A stretch of DNA of 64,000 nt. Source: Acidovorax sp. NB1 (GTDB lineage Bacteria > Pseudomonadota > Gammaproteobacteria > Burkholderiales > Burkholderiaceae_C). The stretch lies in contig NZ_BJHU01000058.1 in assembly GCF_005405905.1 (NCBI RefSeq), positions 1 through 64,000 of the forward strand. The letters run 5' to 3'. The first letter of the stretch is position 1, and the number at the start of each line of letters is the position of its first letter. The position numbers and the translations under genes were made by a program. Below are positions 47,441 to 55,988 of the stretch, piece by piece. Under the pieces are notes generated by a model, which did no database searches, was not told the DNA's origin, and saw only the letters and a list, made by a program, of their open reading frames with translations.

Positions 47441-47764
47441 ATGACGACGATGACAACGAATTGGATTGACGCCGCCGCGCAGGGCGATGTGCCCGAGGAT
47501 GACGTGATTGGCCTGGCCGTGGCCGGGCGCGACATTGCGCTGTATGGCGTGGGCGGCGAGGTGTTTGCCACCGACAACATCTGTACCCACGGCAACGCAC
47601 GTTTGTGCGATGGGTTTCTGGAGGGGCACGAGATCGAATGCCCTTTGCACCAGGGCAAGTTTGATGTGCGCAACGGCAAGCCCACCTGCGCGCCGGTCAC
47701 CGAGCCGCTGCGCAGCTACCCCGTGAAGATCGAGGGTGGCCGCGTGTGGCTGGCCCTGGACTGA
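47441..47764 (+). CDS. nagAb: Rieske-type ferredoxin of the ring hydroxylase, NagAb-like
   Basis: The 107-residue protein carries a [2Fe-2S] Rieske centre with ligands C48, H50, C67 and H70 (CTHG and CPLH). It passes electrons from a reductase to the oxygenase. The overall pattern (WIDAAAQGDVPEDDVIGLAV, ALYGVGGEVFATDNICTHGN) is close to the NahAb/NagAb ferredoxins. The gene lies nine bases after the small-subunit gene, with a GAGGAG site, and ends 38 bases before the FAD reductase gene. Confidence 0.9.
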   Translation: MTTMTTNWIDAAAQGDVPEDDVIGLAVAGRDIALYGVGGEVFATDNICTHGNARLCDGFLEGHEIECPLHQGKFDVRNGKPTCAPVTEPLRSYPVKIEGGRVWLALD

Positions 47765-47802
47765 GCGCCTCCGAACGCCGTAACCCTCTCAAGGAGACCC
47801 CC

Positions 47803-49080
47803 ATGACTGCCGAACGACCCCAGGTCGAGGCCGCCGCATGGCCGCATGAAGGCACCAGCGCCGACCCGGCCTCCACCGTCGTGATCGTCGGCGCGGGCCA
47901 GGCGGGCGGCTGGGCGGCGCAAACGCTGCGCAGCGAAGGCTTTGCGGGCCGCGTGGTGCTGGTCGGTGACGAAGCCCACCCGCCGCACGAGCGGCCACCG
48001 CTGTCGAAGGCGGTGCTATCGGGCGCTGCAGCGCCGGAGAGTACGCGCCTGATGAAGCCTGAAGCCTTTGATGCCCTGGCGGTGCAGTGGCGCCCCGGCG
48101 TGCAGGCGCGCCGCATTGACCGCGCTGCCAAGCAGGTGCTGCTGTCGGATGGCACAGCGCAGCCCTACGACAAGTTGATCCTGTGTACCGGCGGGCGTGC
48201 CCGGCGGCTGGCCGTGCCGGGGGCAGACCAGGTGCCGCTGCACACGCTGCGCACCATCGAAGACGCGCAGGCGCTGGCCCCGGCCCTTCGGCCTGGCCGC
48301 CGCGTGGTGGTGGTGGGCGGTGGCTGGATCGGCCTGGAGGTGGCAGCCACCGCACGCCAGCAGGGCGCGGATGTGGTGGTGGTAGAGACGCAAAGCCGCT
48401 TGTGTGAACGCAGCGTGCCTGCAGAGGTGTCGGCCTATTTGCTGGCGTTGCACCATGCGCAGGGCGTGCGTGTGCTGCTGGGCGCGGGGGTGCGGGGCTT
48501 TGCCCGCGCTGCAGATGACCGCTTGGAAGTCTTGCTGGCCGATGGCAGCGCGCTGGCCTGCGACACCATCGTGCTGGGCGTGGGCCTGGTGCCCAACGAC
48601 GAACTGGCACGCGAGGCGGGTCTGGATTGTGATGGCGGCGTGCGGGTTGATGCCCAGTGCCGCACGTCCGACCCCGACATCCTGGCCGCTGGCGATGTGG
48701 CCGTGGCGCCCAGCCCCTGGGCGGGCCGCAGCCTGCGGCTGGAGTCGTGGCAAAACGCGCAAGAGCAGGGCATGGCCGCTGCGCGCTCGGCCCTGGGCCA
48801 GGCGGTGGACTACCAGCCGCTGCCCTGGTTCTGGTCCGACCAGTACGGCATGAACCTGCAGATTTACGGCATGCCCACGCCTGCGCACCGCATGGTGCAA
48901 CGCGGCGACCCGGCCAGCGGCAGCTTTGTGCTGTGTTACTTGGCGGGCGATGTGGTGCAGGCCGCCGTGGGCGCTAACGCTGCGCGTGATTTGCGCTTTG
49001 CCCGCAGGCTGATTGAACAGCGCAAGCCGGTGGATGCCGAACGGCTGGCCGACTTGGGCACGCCGATGGCCAAGCTGTGA
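47803..49080 (+). CDS. FAD-dependent ferredoxin reductase, BphA4/AndAa type
   Basis: This 425-residue flavoprotein has the glutathione-reductase-like fold of dioxygenase ferredoxin reductases. Two Rossmann motifs are visible: TVVIVGAGQAGGWAAQTLR for FAD near residue 28 and VVVVGGGWIGLEVAATAR for NAD(P)H near residue 168. The later DPDILAAGDVAVAP closes the FAD site, and the C-terminal domain has ESWQNAQEQGMAAARSALG. It would transfer electrons from NADH to the Rieske ferredoxin. Classical nag operons instead use the NagAa reductase, a member of which is encoded at 52966-53952 here; both may work with the same ferredoxin. An AAGGAG site precedes the start. Confidence 0.9.
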   Translation: MTAERPQVEAAAWPHEGTSADPASTVVIVGAGQAGGWAAQTLRSEGFAGRVVLVGDEAHPPHERPPLSKAVLSGAAAPESTRLMKPEAFDALAVQWRPGVQARRIDRAAKQVLLSDGTAQPYDKLILCTGGRARRLAVPGADQVPLHTLRTIEDAQALAPALRPGRRVVVVGGGWIGLEVAATARQQGADVVVVETQSRLCERSVPAEVSAYLLALHHAQGVRVLLGAGVRGFARAADDRLEVLLADGSALACDTIVLGVGLVPNDELAREAGLDCDGGVRVDAQCRTSDPDILAAGDVAVAPSPWAGRSLRLESWQNAQEQGMAAARSALGQAVDYQPLPWFWSDQYGMNLQIYGMPTPAHRMVQRGDPASGSFVLCYLAGDVVQAAVGANAARDLRFARRLIEQRKPVDAERLADLGTPMAKL

Positions 49081-49093
49081 ACCTGGATGGATG

Positions 49094-49127
49094 CCGCGCA
49101 AGGCTTCGACAAGCTCAGCCCGAACGG
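49094..49127 (+). repeat. Half-unit of the GCTTCGACAAGCTCAGCCCGAACGG repeat
   Basis: The segment CCGCGCAAGGCTTCGACAAG and the following CTCAGCCCGAACGG match the right arm of the hairpin repeat at 51149-51208 (differing at two positions). It lies in the space between the ferredoxin reductase and fumarylpyruvate hydrolase genes. Confidence 0.75.
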
Positions 49128-49223
49128 ATTTTTAAGTGCAGCGAGGCCGATTCCATACATCCCTGCTGACATCACCAACGCCTACCAGAACCCGAACACG
49201 ACAACCCGCTAAGGAAACCACCG

Positions 49224-49940
49224 ATGACCACAACCACTGCCACCACCTACCTCTGGACCCCACCCCCCGTCTATTCGCTGCCCGTGCGTGGCCGTAGCGA
49301 GCGCCTGCCCATTCACCGCCTGTTCTTTGTGGGCCGCAACTACCACGCGCATGCGGTTGAGATGGGGCGGCCGGTGGACAAGTCGGTGGAAGTGCCGTTC
49401 TATTTCACCAAGGCGCCGTCTACGCTGGTCGAGTCGGGCGCCACCGTGGCCTACCCACCCGGCACGCAGAACTACCACCACGAAATGGAGCTGGTGCTGG
49501 CCATTGGCGCGCCGGGTTTTTGTGTGAGCGAGGCCGATGCGCCCGGCCTCATCTACGGCTATGCCTGCGGCCTGGACATGACGCGCCGCGACCTGCAACT
49601 GGTGGCGCGTGACAAGGGCCGGCCTTGGGACCTGGGCAAGGATGTGGAGCAGTCGTCCGTGGTCTCTGAAGTCGTGCCCATGCCGCAGGTGGTGCTGGGC
49701 CAGGGCAATCTGGAGCTGTCGGTCAACGGCACCGTGCGCCAGAAGTCCGACTTGTCCAAGCTGATCTGGAATATCCCCGAGCTGATTGCCGACCTGTCCA
49801 AGTTCTACCACCTGCAGCCGGGTGACTTGATTTTTACCGGCACGCCCGAGGGTGTGGGCCCCGTGCTGGCGGGCGACCGCATCGATGGCCACATCGAAGG
49901 CGTCGGCAGCATCTCGCTCCACGTTGGCGCGGCGGAATAA
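49224..49940 (+). CDS. nagK: Fumarylpyruvate hydrolase, FAH family
   Basis: The 238-residue protein belongs to the fumarylacetoacetate hydrolase superfamily and should split fumarylpyruvate into fumarate and pyruvate, the last step of the gentisate pathway. Typical segments are FVGRNYHAHAVEMG, the metal-binding YHHEMELVLAIG, GLDMTRRDLQ, and GDLIFTGTPEGVGPV. The start has an AAGGAAA site. The gentisate dioxygenase gene follows after 28 bases. Confidence 0.87.
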   Translation: MTTTTATTYLWTPPPVYSLPVRGRSERLPIHRLFFVGRNYHAHAVEMGRPVDKSVEVPFYFTKAPSTLVESGATVAYPPGTQNYHHEMELVLAIGAPGFCVSEADAPGLIYGYACGLDMTRRDLQLVARDKGRPWDLGKDVEQSSVVSEVVPMPQVVLGQGNLELSVNGTVRQKSDLSKLIWNIPELIADLSKFYHLQPGDLIFTGTPEGVGPVLAGDRIDGHIEGVGSISLHVGAAE

Positions 49941-49968
49941 AAACACCCCATCCAGGAGACAAGCCACC

Positions 49969-51093
49969 ATGACCATCGACCTCACGCCTTCCCCCGTGCG
50001 GCTGCATGCCGTTGCGGGCAAGGGCCAGCCCGATCCGACGCCTGAACTGGAGCAGCTGTACCGGGGCTTCGAGCAGGAGCTGCTGGTGCCGCTGTGGACG
50101 CAGATTGGCGACCTCATGCCCCGCCAGCCCCAGTCCAAGGCCGTGCCGCACTTGTGGCGCTGGGACCGCTTGAAGGCCCTGGCCGCGCAGGCGGGCGCCA
50201 TCGTGCCCGTGGGCCGGGGCGGCGAGCGCCGGGCGATTGCGCTGGCCAACCCGGCGCTGGGCGGGCGCCCGTTTGCCACGCCCACGCTGTGGGCCGCTAT
50301 TCAGTACCTGATGCCGGGCGAAGATGCGCCCGAGCACCGACACACGCAGCACGCGTTTCGGTTTGTGGTGGAAGGCGAGGGCGTGTGGACGGTGGTGAAT
50401 GGCGATTCCGTGCGCATGTCGCGCGGCGACTTTTTGCCGCAGGCGGGCTGGAACTGGCACGCGCACCACAACGCGGCCACCGAGCCCATGGCCTGGATCG
50501 ACGGCCTGGACATTCCGTTCTCGTACTACACCGAGAGCCAGTTCTTCGAAGTGGGGCGCGAGAAGCTCCCGCCCGCCGAGCGCACCACCGCCGAGCGTTC
50601 GTATTCGGAAAGGCTGTGGGGCCACCCCGGCCTGCGCCCGGTGTCGATGGTGCAGGCCCAGCCCGCCACGCCGCTGCTGGCCTACCGCTGGGTGGACACC
50701 GACCGGGCCCTGGCTGACCAGCTCGCATTGGAAGACGAAGGCCAGCCGGGCACGCTGAGCCTTGGGCACGCGGCGGTGCGCTTTACCAACCCCACCACCG
50801 GCGCCGATGTGCTGCCCACCATGCGGACCGAAATGCACCGCGTGCGCGCGGGCGGCGCAACGCGGGTGCACCGCGAGGTGGGTTCGTCTGTGTTCCAGGT
50901 GTTTGACGGCAGTGGCACCGTCACGGTGGGTGAGCGCACCTGGCAGGTGGCGCGAGGCGACTTGTTCGTGGTGCCGTCGTGGCAACCGTTCTCGGCCCAG
51001 GCGTCGGGCGCTGGTGCGCTTGACTTGTTCCGTTTCAGCGATGCGCCGATTTTTGAGGCACTGCACGCCCACCGCGCCCAGGTCGCCGGCTGA
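49969..51093 (+). CDS. nagI: Gentisate 1,2-dioxygenase
   Basis: This 374-residue bicupin opens the gentisate ring to give maleylpyruvate, using Fe(II) and O2. The first cupin carries the iron-binding histidines in EDAPEHRHTQHAFRFVVEG and later WNWHAHHN; the second cupin is seen in RVHREVGSSVFQVFDGSGTV. The start has an AGGAG site. It sits in the middle of the pathway genes. A hairpin-forming repeat lies 56 bp after the stop and may limit read-through. Confidence 0.9.
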   Translation: MTIDLTPSPVRLHAVAGKGQPDPTPELEQLYRGFEQELLVPLWTQIGDLMPRQPQSKAVPHLWRWDRLKALAAQAGAIVPVGRGGERRAIALANPALGGRPFATPTLWAAIQYLMPGEDAPEHRHTQHAFRFVVEGEGVWTVVNGDSVRMSRGDFLPQAGWNWHAHHNAATEPMAWIDGLDIPFSYYTESQFFEVGREKLPPAERTTAERSYSERLWGHPGLRPVSMVQAQPATPLLAYRWVDTDRALADQLALEDEGQPGTLSLGHAAVRFTNPTTGADVLPTMRTEMHRVRAGGATRVHREVGSSVFQVFDGSGTVTVGERTWQVARGDLFVVPSWQPFSAQASGAGALDLFRFSDAPIFEALHAHRAQVAG

Positions 51094-51148
51094 GCCCGCG
51101 ACCTGCAGTGCGCACGCCTTTCTGGTTCAGCCTCGCTATCACCTCCAA

Positions 51149-51208
51149 CCGTTCACGCTGAGCTTGCCGAAGCGCCGCGCAGGGCTTCGACACGCTCAGC
51201 CCGAACGG
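51149..51208. repeat. Long inverted repeat, full unit
   Basis: The 25-base left arm (CCGTTCACGCTGAGCTTGCC then GAAGC) and the right arm (GCTTCGACACGCTCAGCCCG then AACGG) are near-perfect reverse complements with a ten-base loop. The right arm matches 49103-49127. It lies just after the gentisate dioxygenase gene and could act as a terminator or mRNA-stabilising hairpin. Confidence 0.85.
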
Positions 51209-51298
51209 GTGGTTTGAGATCAAACGTCCATTTCGTTCATGTCGCCCATTTAAACGCCGCTTTCGCCCACTTCCATAACTTCAAAGAGAGACAACGTG

Positions 51299-52321
51299 AT
51301 GTTCAACACCCGACCCAACACCCCACGCACCCCCACACCCCGCAGCGGTAAAGCGCTTTGCGCCCTGGCCTTTGTGGTTCTATCAACCGCCGCAGGCGTG
51401 CCCCACGCCGTGGCCCAGACCTTCCCCGCCAAACCCGTCCGCTCCGTCGCTCCGTATTCGCCCGGCAGCGGCCCCGACGCGGTGATGCGCATCCTCAGCG
51501 AGCGCTTGTCGCGCAACTGGGGCCAGCAACTCGTCATCGACAACAAGCCGGGGGCCAACGGCTTCATCGCCATCAGCGACGCCAAACGCGCAGCGCCTGA
51601 CGGCTACACGGTGCTGCAGGTAGACAACACGCACATGGCTCTGCAGCCGCACGTGTTCAAGCAGCTGCCCTACGACCCGGTGAAAGACTTTGAGCCCGTC
51701 GCGCCGGTGTACTTCACCAACTTTTTTGTGGTGGTAGCGGCCAACTCGCCCTGGAAGGATGTGGGAGATTTGATCAAGGCAGCCAAGGCGGCGCCGGGGG
51801 ACATCACCTACGGCTCCTGGGGCATTGGTAGCGTGGCCCATGTGGGCGCGGCGAGTCTGGAGGCAGCAACGGGCACAAAGATGATGCATGTGCCCTACAA
51901 GGACATGGGCAGCGTCTACACCTCGGTGGCCACGGGCGACATCAAGTGGGCGTTTGGCACGGCGGCGACGGCCGGGCCGATGTACCAGGCGAAGAAGGTG
52001 AAATTTCTGGCGCTGGCCGCACCCCAGCGTCTGGCGGGCTTTACCGATATTCCGACCATGGGCGAGGCCGGTGGCCCGGCCGGGTTTGAGGTGAAGACCT
52101 GGGTGGGCCTGTTCGCGCCCGCAGGCACGCCCAAGGCCGTCATCGAGAAGATCAATGCCGACGTAGGCAAGGTGCTGGCCACGCCAGAGGTCAAAGAGCG
52201 CCTGGCGACCTTTGGCTTTGAGCCCTACATCGGCCCGCCTGCTGAACTCACCAAGGCGATCGAGCGCGATTCGCGCACGTTTGGTGAAGTCGTCAAGCGC
52301 GCCAAGATTGCCCTGGACTGA
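51299..52321 (+). CDS. Bug-type tripartite tricarboxylate transporter substrate-binding protein
   Basis: The 340-residue protein has a signal peptide (around CALAFVVLSTAAGVPHAVAQ) and then the Bug fold. FPAKPVRSVAPYSPGSGPDA, QQLVIDNKPGANGFIAISDA and the C-terminal GLFAPAGTPKAVIEKINADV are typical. Bug proteins are very numerous in Bordetella, Comamonadaceae and relatives and bind small carboxylates in the periplasm. No TctAB membrane genes are nearby. Its position among the pathway genes suggests it captures salicylate, gentisate or a related acid. A GTG three bases upstream is an alternative start. Confidence 0.88.
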   Translation: MFNTRPNTPRTPTPRSGKALCALAFVVLSTAAGVPHAVAQTFPAKPVRSVAPYSPGSGPDAVMRILSERLSRNWGQQLVIDNKPGANGFIAISDAKRAAPDGYTVLQVDNTHMALQPHVFKQLPYDPVKDFEPVAPVYFTNFFVVVAANSPWKDVGDLIKAAKAAPGDITYGSWGIGSVAHVGAASLEAATGTKMMHVPYKDMGSVYTSVATGDIKWAFGTAATAGPMYQAKKVKFLALAAPQRLAGFTDIPTMGEAGGPAGFEVKTWVGLFAPAGTPKAVIEKINADVGKVLATPEVKERLATFGFEPYIGPPAELTKAIERDSRTFGEVVKRAKIALD

Positions 52322-52323
52322 CC

Positions 52324-52962
52324 ATGAAGATCTATTCCTTCTTTCGCAGCGGAACCTCCCACCGCCTGCGCATTGCGCTCAACCTCAAGGGGCTGGCCTA
52401 CGAGCAGATTGCGGTCGATTTGCGGCGCGAGGAGCATCTGGCCGATGCCTTCAAGGCGATCAACCCGCAGCAGTTCGTGCCCGTTCTGGAGGCCGACGAG
52501 CGCCTGATGATCCAGTCGCCCGCCATCATCGAGTGGCTCGAAGAGCGCTATCCCACCCCGCCGCTGCTGCCCGGCGATGCGGGTGACCGCGCCCAGGTGC
52601 GCGCCCTGGCCGCCATCGTGGGCTGCGACATCCACCCCATCAACAACCGCCGCATTCTGGAGGCGCTGCGCCACCGCTTCGGTGCCGACGAGGCGGCCGT
52701 GAACGACTGGTGCGGCACCTGGATCAGCGCGGGCTTTGATGCCATTGAGGCGCTGTTGGCCAAAGACCCGCAGCGCGGTGACTTCTGCTTTGGCACTACC
52801 CCCACGCTGGCCGATGTGTACCTGGTGCCGCAGGTGGAGAGTGCCCGCCGTTTCAAGGTGGACCTGGCGCGCTGGCCGCTGGTGCAGGCCGTGGACGCGG
52901 CGTGCGCACAGCTGGATGCGTTTCGCAAGGCGGCGCCTGGCGCACAGCCGGACGCGGGCTGA
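52324..52962 (+). CDS. nagL: Maleylpyruvate isomerase, zeta-class GST type
   Basis: The 212-residue protein resembles NagL, which isomerises maleylpyruvate to fumarylpyruvate with glutathione. The N-terminal RSGTSHRLRIALNLKG holds the catalytic Ser/Thr region, VPVLEADERLMIQSPAIIEW the glutathione-binding cis-Pro and ESP-like elements, and TLADVYLVPQVESARRF the C-terminal helical domain. It starts two bases after the Bug gene. Its stop codon lies three bases from the stop of the convergent NagAa-like gene, with no room for a terminator between. Confidence 0.9.
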   Translation: MKIYSFFRSGTSHRLRIALNLKGLAYEQIAVDLRREEHLADAFKAINPQQFVPVLEADERLMIQSPAIIEWLEERYPTPPLLPGDAGDRAQVRALAAIVGCDIHPINNRRILEALRHRFGADEAAVNDWCGTWISAGFDAIEALLAKDPQRGDFCFGTTPTLADVYLVPQVESARRFKVDLARWPLVQAVDAACAQLDAFRKAAPGAQPDAG

Positions 52963-52965
52963 GCT

Positions 52966-53952
52966 TCAGTCGCCCTGCAGGTAAAAAGCCTCGGCATGGA
53001 GGTGCGCCGCCTCCATGCCTTTGCCCAGTGCCAGCAGCGTGGTGGTCTCCACCATGGGCGGCGATCCGCACAGGTACGCCTGCCAGCCTTGCAGGCTGGC
53101 GTGGTCTTGCTCGATGGCCTGGGTCACCAGCCCGCGCCGCTGCGTGGCCGGGTCGGCGCCCGAGGCCACCACCACATGCACCTGCAGCGCCGGGTGCACG
53201 CTGCGCAGTTGCTCCAGCCATGCCAGGCCATACAGCTCGCGTGGCGAGCGCAGGCCAAAGTACAGGTGGATGGGGTTGCGCATGCCCGCAGCGACTGCGC
53301 CGCGCACCACCGACAGCACCGACGCCAGCCCGGTGCCGCCTGCCACGCACAGCATGGGCCCCGTGTGCTGCTGGCGCAGATAGGCCGCGCCCAGCGGCCC
53401 GCTGACCTTGACCTTGTCCCCCACCTTCAGTTGCCCGGCGACGTAGCCGCTGACCCGGCCCTGGGGCATGAGCTGGATATGGAACTCCAGCAACTGTTCG
53501 CCCGGCAGGTTCGCCATCGAATACGGGCGCACATGCGTTGGCGTGAACCCGAGCTGCATGTACTGCCCCGGCGAATACGCAATGGGTTTTGCTACTTTGA
53601 GCAGCAGGCGCCGGATGTCTGCCGCCAGCGGCTCGATGGCCACCACGGTGGCCTTGGCCACGCGGGCGCGGTGCACCACGGCCTCTTCGGGGGCGGGCAC
53701 TTCGATGGTGCAAGGCTCGGTCACATAGGTCTGGCAGGCCAGCACGGCGCCGTCCACGCCGTCCAGTGGGCGCTGCTGCTCACGCCCGCCATCCAGTACC
53801 TCGCCGGACAGCACCCGGCAGCGGCAGATGCCGCAGCGGCCTGACAGGCACGAATACGACATCGGAACCTGCGCCGCACGCAGGGCGTCGAGCAGGTTCA
53901 CGCCGGGCTCGGCGCGGATCACGCGGTTATGCGGCTGAACGAGGATGTCCAT
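52966..53952 (-). CDS. nagAa: NagAa/NahAa-like [2Fe-2S] flavoprotein reductase
   Basis: This 328-residue protein, the same length as NagAa, combines a plant-type [2Fe-2S] ferredoxin domain and an FNR-like reductase domain. The cluster ligands are C35, C40, C43 and C73 (CLSGRCGICRC). VRPYSMANLPGE is the flavin-binding stretch, MLCVAGGTGLASVLS binds NAD(P)H, and AYLCGSPPMVE closes the site. It should feed electrons to the Rieske ferredoxin. It is encoded opposite to the oxygenase genes and divergently from the LysR gene, with 109 bp between. Having this and a separate BphA4-like reductase in one cluster is unusual. Confidence 0.9.
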   Translation of the reverse strand: MDILVQPHNRVIRAEPGVNLLDALRAAQVPMSYSCLSGRCGICRCRVLSGEVLDGGREQQRPLDGVDGAVLACQTYVTEPCTIEVPAPEEAVVHRARVAKATVVAIEPLAADIRRLLLKVAKPIAYSPGQYMQLGFTPTHVRPYSMANLPGEQLLEFHIQLMPQGRVSGYVAGQLKVGDKVKVSGPLGAAYLRQQHTGPMLCVAGGTGLASVLSVVRGAVAAGMRNPIHLYFGLRSPRELYGLAWLEQLRSVHPALQVHVVVASGADPATQRRGLVTQAIEQDHASLQGWQAYLCGSPPMVETTTLLALGKGMEAAHLHAEAFYLQGD

Positions 53953-53974
53953 GGCAGGCTGGATGCAAGGTCAT

Positions 53975-53990
53975 GTGGGCGATTGTGCCC
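53975..53990. promoter_or_regulatory. Palindrome in the divergent nagAa-lysR space
   Basis: TGGGCGATTGTGCCCA has perfect five-base arms and the T-N-A spacing expected for LysR-type operators. It lies between the two divergent genes and is the best candidate site for the regulator. Confidence 0.5.
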
Positions 53991-54061
53991 AGAACCGCGC
54001 CACCCAATCACTGGCTGCAATACCATCGCCACTTCATATCACCCGAGCTGATGGAGTGGCG

Positions 54062-54991
54062 ATGGAGCTATCGGATATCGACCTGAACCTGCTGGTGCTG
54101 TTTCAGCAACTCATGGTCGAGCGGCGCGTATCGAAGGTGGCCGACAACCTGGGGCTGACACAGCCTGCCGTCAGCAATGCGCTGGCCAAGCTGCGGCGTA
54201 TTTTTGACGACGAGCTGTTCTTGCGCACCTCGGGCGGCATGGTGCCCACGCCTTTTGCCGAGCAACTGAGCGAATCCGTGGGGTATGCGCTGGGCATGAT
54301 CCACAGTGGGCTGAACCAGCGCACGCAGTTCACGCCCGCCACGCTCAAGCGCACCATCACCATCGGCATGACGGACATTGGCGAAATTGTCTTCCTGCCC
54401 GCGCTGCTGGAGCGCCTGGGGCGCGAGGCGCCCGGCGTCACGCTGAACACCGTGCGCAACAACGCCGCCCACCTGCGCGAAGACATGGAGGCTGGCAAAG
54501 TGGACCTGGCCATCGGCCTGCTGCCGCAGCTCAAAGCGGGGTTCTTCCAGCGGCGGCTGTTTCGTCAGCGTTATGTGTGCCTGTTCCGCAAGGGCCACGC
54601 GCTGGATCGGCCCAAGCTGCTGCTGTCGGATTACAAGGCGGCAGAGCACCTGATGATCGTGTCTGCAGGCACGGGGCACGGGAAGGTGGACGAGTTGATC
54701 CAGAAAGCTGGCATCGAGCGCCTGGTTCGGCTGAGCGTGCCGCACTTTGTGAGCGTGGGCCACATCCTCCAAAGCACGGCGCTGGTGGCGACGGTGCCGG
54801 AGCGGCTGGCGCTCAAGCTGGTGGAGCCCTTTGGCCTGGTGGTGCGCACGCACCCCGTCAAACTGCCCGACGCGCCCATCAGCGTGTTTTGGCACGCCAA
54901 GGTGCACCGCGAGCCCGTCAATCAGTGGCTGCGCGGCATGGTGTTTGAGCTGTTTGGGGGCGATGCCGCCGCTGGCGGTGGGCTGCCGTGA
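54062..54991 (+). CDS. LysR-family regulator, NahR/NagR-like
   Basis: The 309-residue LysR-type regulator has an N-terminal helix-turn-helix (ERRVSKVADNLGLTQPAVSN) and an effector domain that strongly resembles NahR/NagR: TIGMTDIGEIVFLPALLERL, GFFQRRLFRQRYVCLFRKG, SAGTGHGKVDELI and VPHFVSVGHILQSTALVATV. NahR and NagR respond to salicylate, so this gene probably activates the neighbouring catabolic genes when salicylate is present. The start gives MELSDIDLNLLVLF, the normal N-terminus of the group. It is divergent from the NagAa-like gene. Confidence 0.9.
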   Translation: MELSDIDLNLLVLFQQLMVERRVSKVADNLGLTQPAVSNALAKLRRIFDDELFLRTSGGMVPTPFAEQLSESVGYALGMIHSGLNQRTQFTPATLKRTITIGMTDIGEIVFLPALLERLGREAPGVTLNTVRNNAAHLREDMEAGKVDLAIGLLPQLKAGFFQRRLFRQRYVCLFRKGHALDRPKLLLSDYKAAEHLMIVSAGTGHGKVDELIQKAGIERLVRLSVPHFVSVGHILQSTALVATVPERLALKLVEPFGLVVRTHPVKLPDAPISVFWHAKVHREPVNQWLRGMVFELFGGDAAAGGGLP

Positions 54992-55047
54992 TCTGTGGGG
55001 CGGGCCAGCGGTGCATGCCTGACTGCGCCGCAGGTCCCGCTAGGGGG

Positions 55048-55096
55048 TGCTATTCTATTTATAGCTAATTGCGCTTGCCAGTCGCGCGGAGAGGCC
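55048..55096 (+). repeat. Interspersed repeat, copy 8
   Basis: The core TGCTATTCTATTTATAGCT is followed by ATTGCGCTTG and then GCGCGGAGAGGCC, the clearest full copy of the repeat in the window. It lies in the 175-bp space between the LysR gene and the ppsR stop. Confidence 0.75.
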
Positions 55097-55166
55097 GATT
55101 TTTATCAATAATCTTTCCACCACTTTGATGGTTTTATGGTGGATGGCATTTTTCACGCAACGCTGA

Positions 55167-55988
55167 TCAATACACCAGCTTCTCCGGCCGGATCTCCTGC
55201 AGGATGGTGGTGGCAATCTCTTCAATCGACTTGGTGGTGGTGGACAGCCAGCGGATACCCGCGCGGCGCATCATGGCCTCGGCTTCGGAGACCTCCATGC
55301 GGCAGTTCTCCAGGCTGGCATAGCGCGAGTTGGGGCGGCGCTCGGCGCGGATCTCGGCCAGGCGGTCGGGGCTGATGGTCAGTCCAAAGATCTTGCTGCG
55401 AAATGGCACCAGCGCCGGGGGCAGCTGGCGGCGTTCGAAGTCTTCGGGGATCAGCGGGTAGTTGGCGGCTTTCAGGCCACATTGCATGGCCAGGTAGAGG
55501 CTGGTGGGGGTTTTGCCGCTGCGGCTCACGCCCACCAGAATCACGTCGGCGCCGGCCAGGTCGCGGTTGCTCTGGCCGTCGTCATGCGCAAGGCTGAAGT
55601 TAATGGCTTCGATGCGGTCGGTGTATTCCTTGCTGCGGCTTACGTCGCTGAAGCGGCCGATGCGGTGGTTGGACTTGATGCCCAACTCGTCTTCGAGCGG
55701 GTGCACAAAGGTGCCGAACATGTCGAGCAGCATGCCCTTGCAGCCTTCCTGGATGACCTTGAGCACTTCCATGTTGACCAGGGTGGTGAAGACGATTGGT
55801 TTTTTGCCCTCGACCTCGCCGGTGTGGTTGATCTGCCGCACCGCCTGGTGGGCCTTGTCCACGGTGTCGATGAAGGGCAGGCGCACATGGCGCGGCTTCA
55901 TCTCGAACTGGGCCAGGATGGCGTTGCCAAAGGTTTCGGCAGTGATGCCGGTGCCGTCAGAGACAAAAAACACGGTGCGCGAATGCAT
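55167..55988 (-). CDS. ppsR: PEP synthase regulatory protein (bifunctional kinase/pyrophosphorylase)
   Basis: This 273-residue DUF299 protein switches PEP synthase off by ADP-dependent phosphorylation and on by phosphate-dependent dephosphorylation. The family start RTVFFVSDGTGITAETFG and the P-loop GVSRSGKT (residues 153-160) are clear. The ATG at 55988 gives the normal N-terminus. It is divergent from ppsA with 264 bp between, the usual arrangement for this pair. Confidence 0.93.
   Translation of the reverse strand: MHSRTVFFVSDGTGITAETFGNAILAQFEMKPRHVRLPFIDTVDKAHQAVRQINHTGEVEGKKPIVFTTLVNMEVLKVIQEGCKGMLLDMFGTFVHPLEDELGIKSNHRIGRFSDVSRSKEYTDRIEAINFSLAHDDGQSNRDLAGADVILVGVSRSGKTPTSLYLAMQCGLKAANYPLIPEDFERRQLPPALVPFRSKIFGLTISPDRLAEIRAERRPNSRYASLENCRMEVSEAEAMMRRAGIRWLSTTTKSIEEIATTILQEIRPEKLVY

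Noticed and set aside
49094..51208. Repeats considered as a CRISPR array
   Set aside because: Only two good copies, 2 kb apart, one of them a hairpin, with genes between; there are no regular spacers or cas genes.
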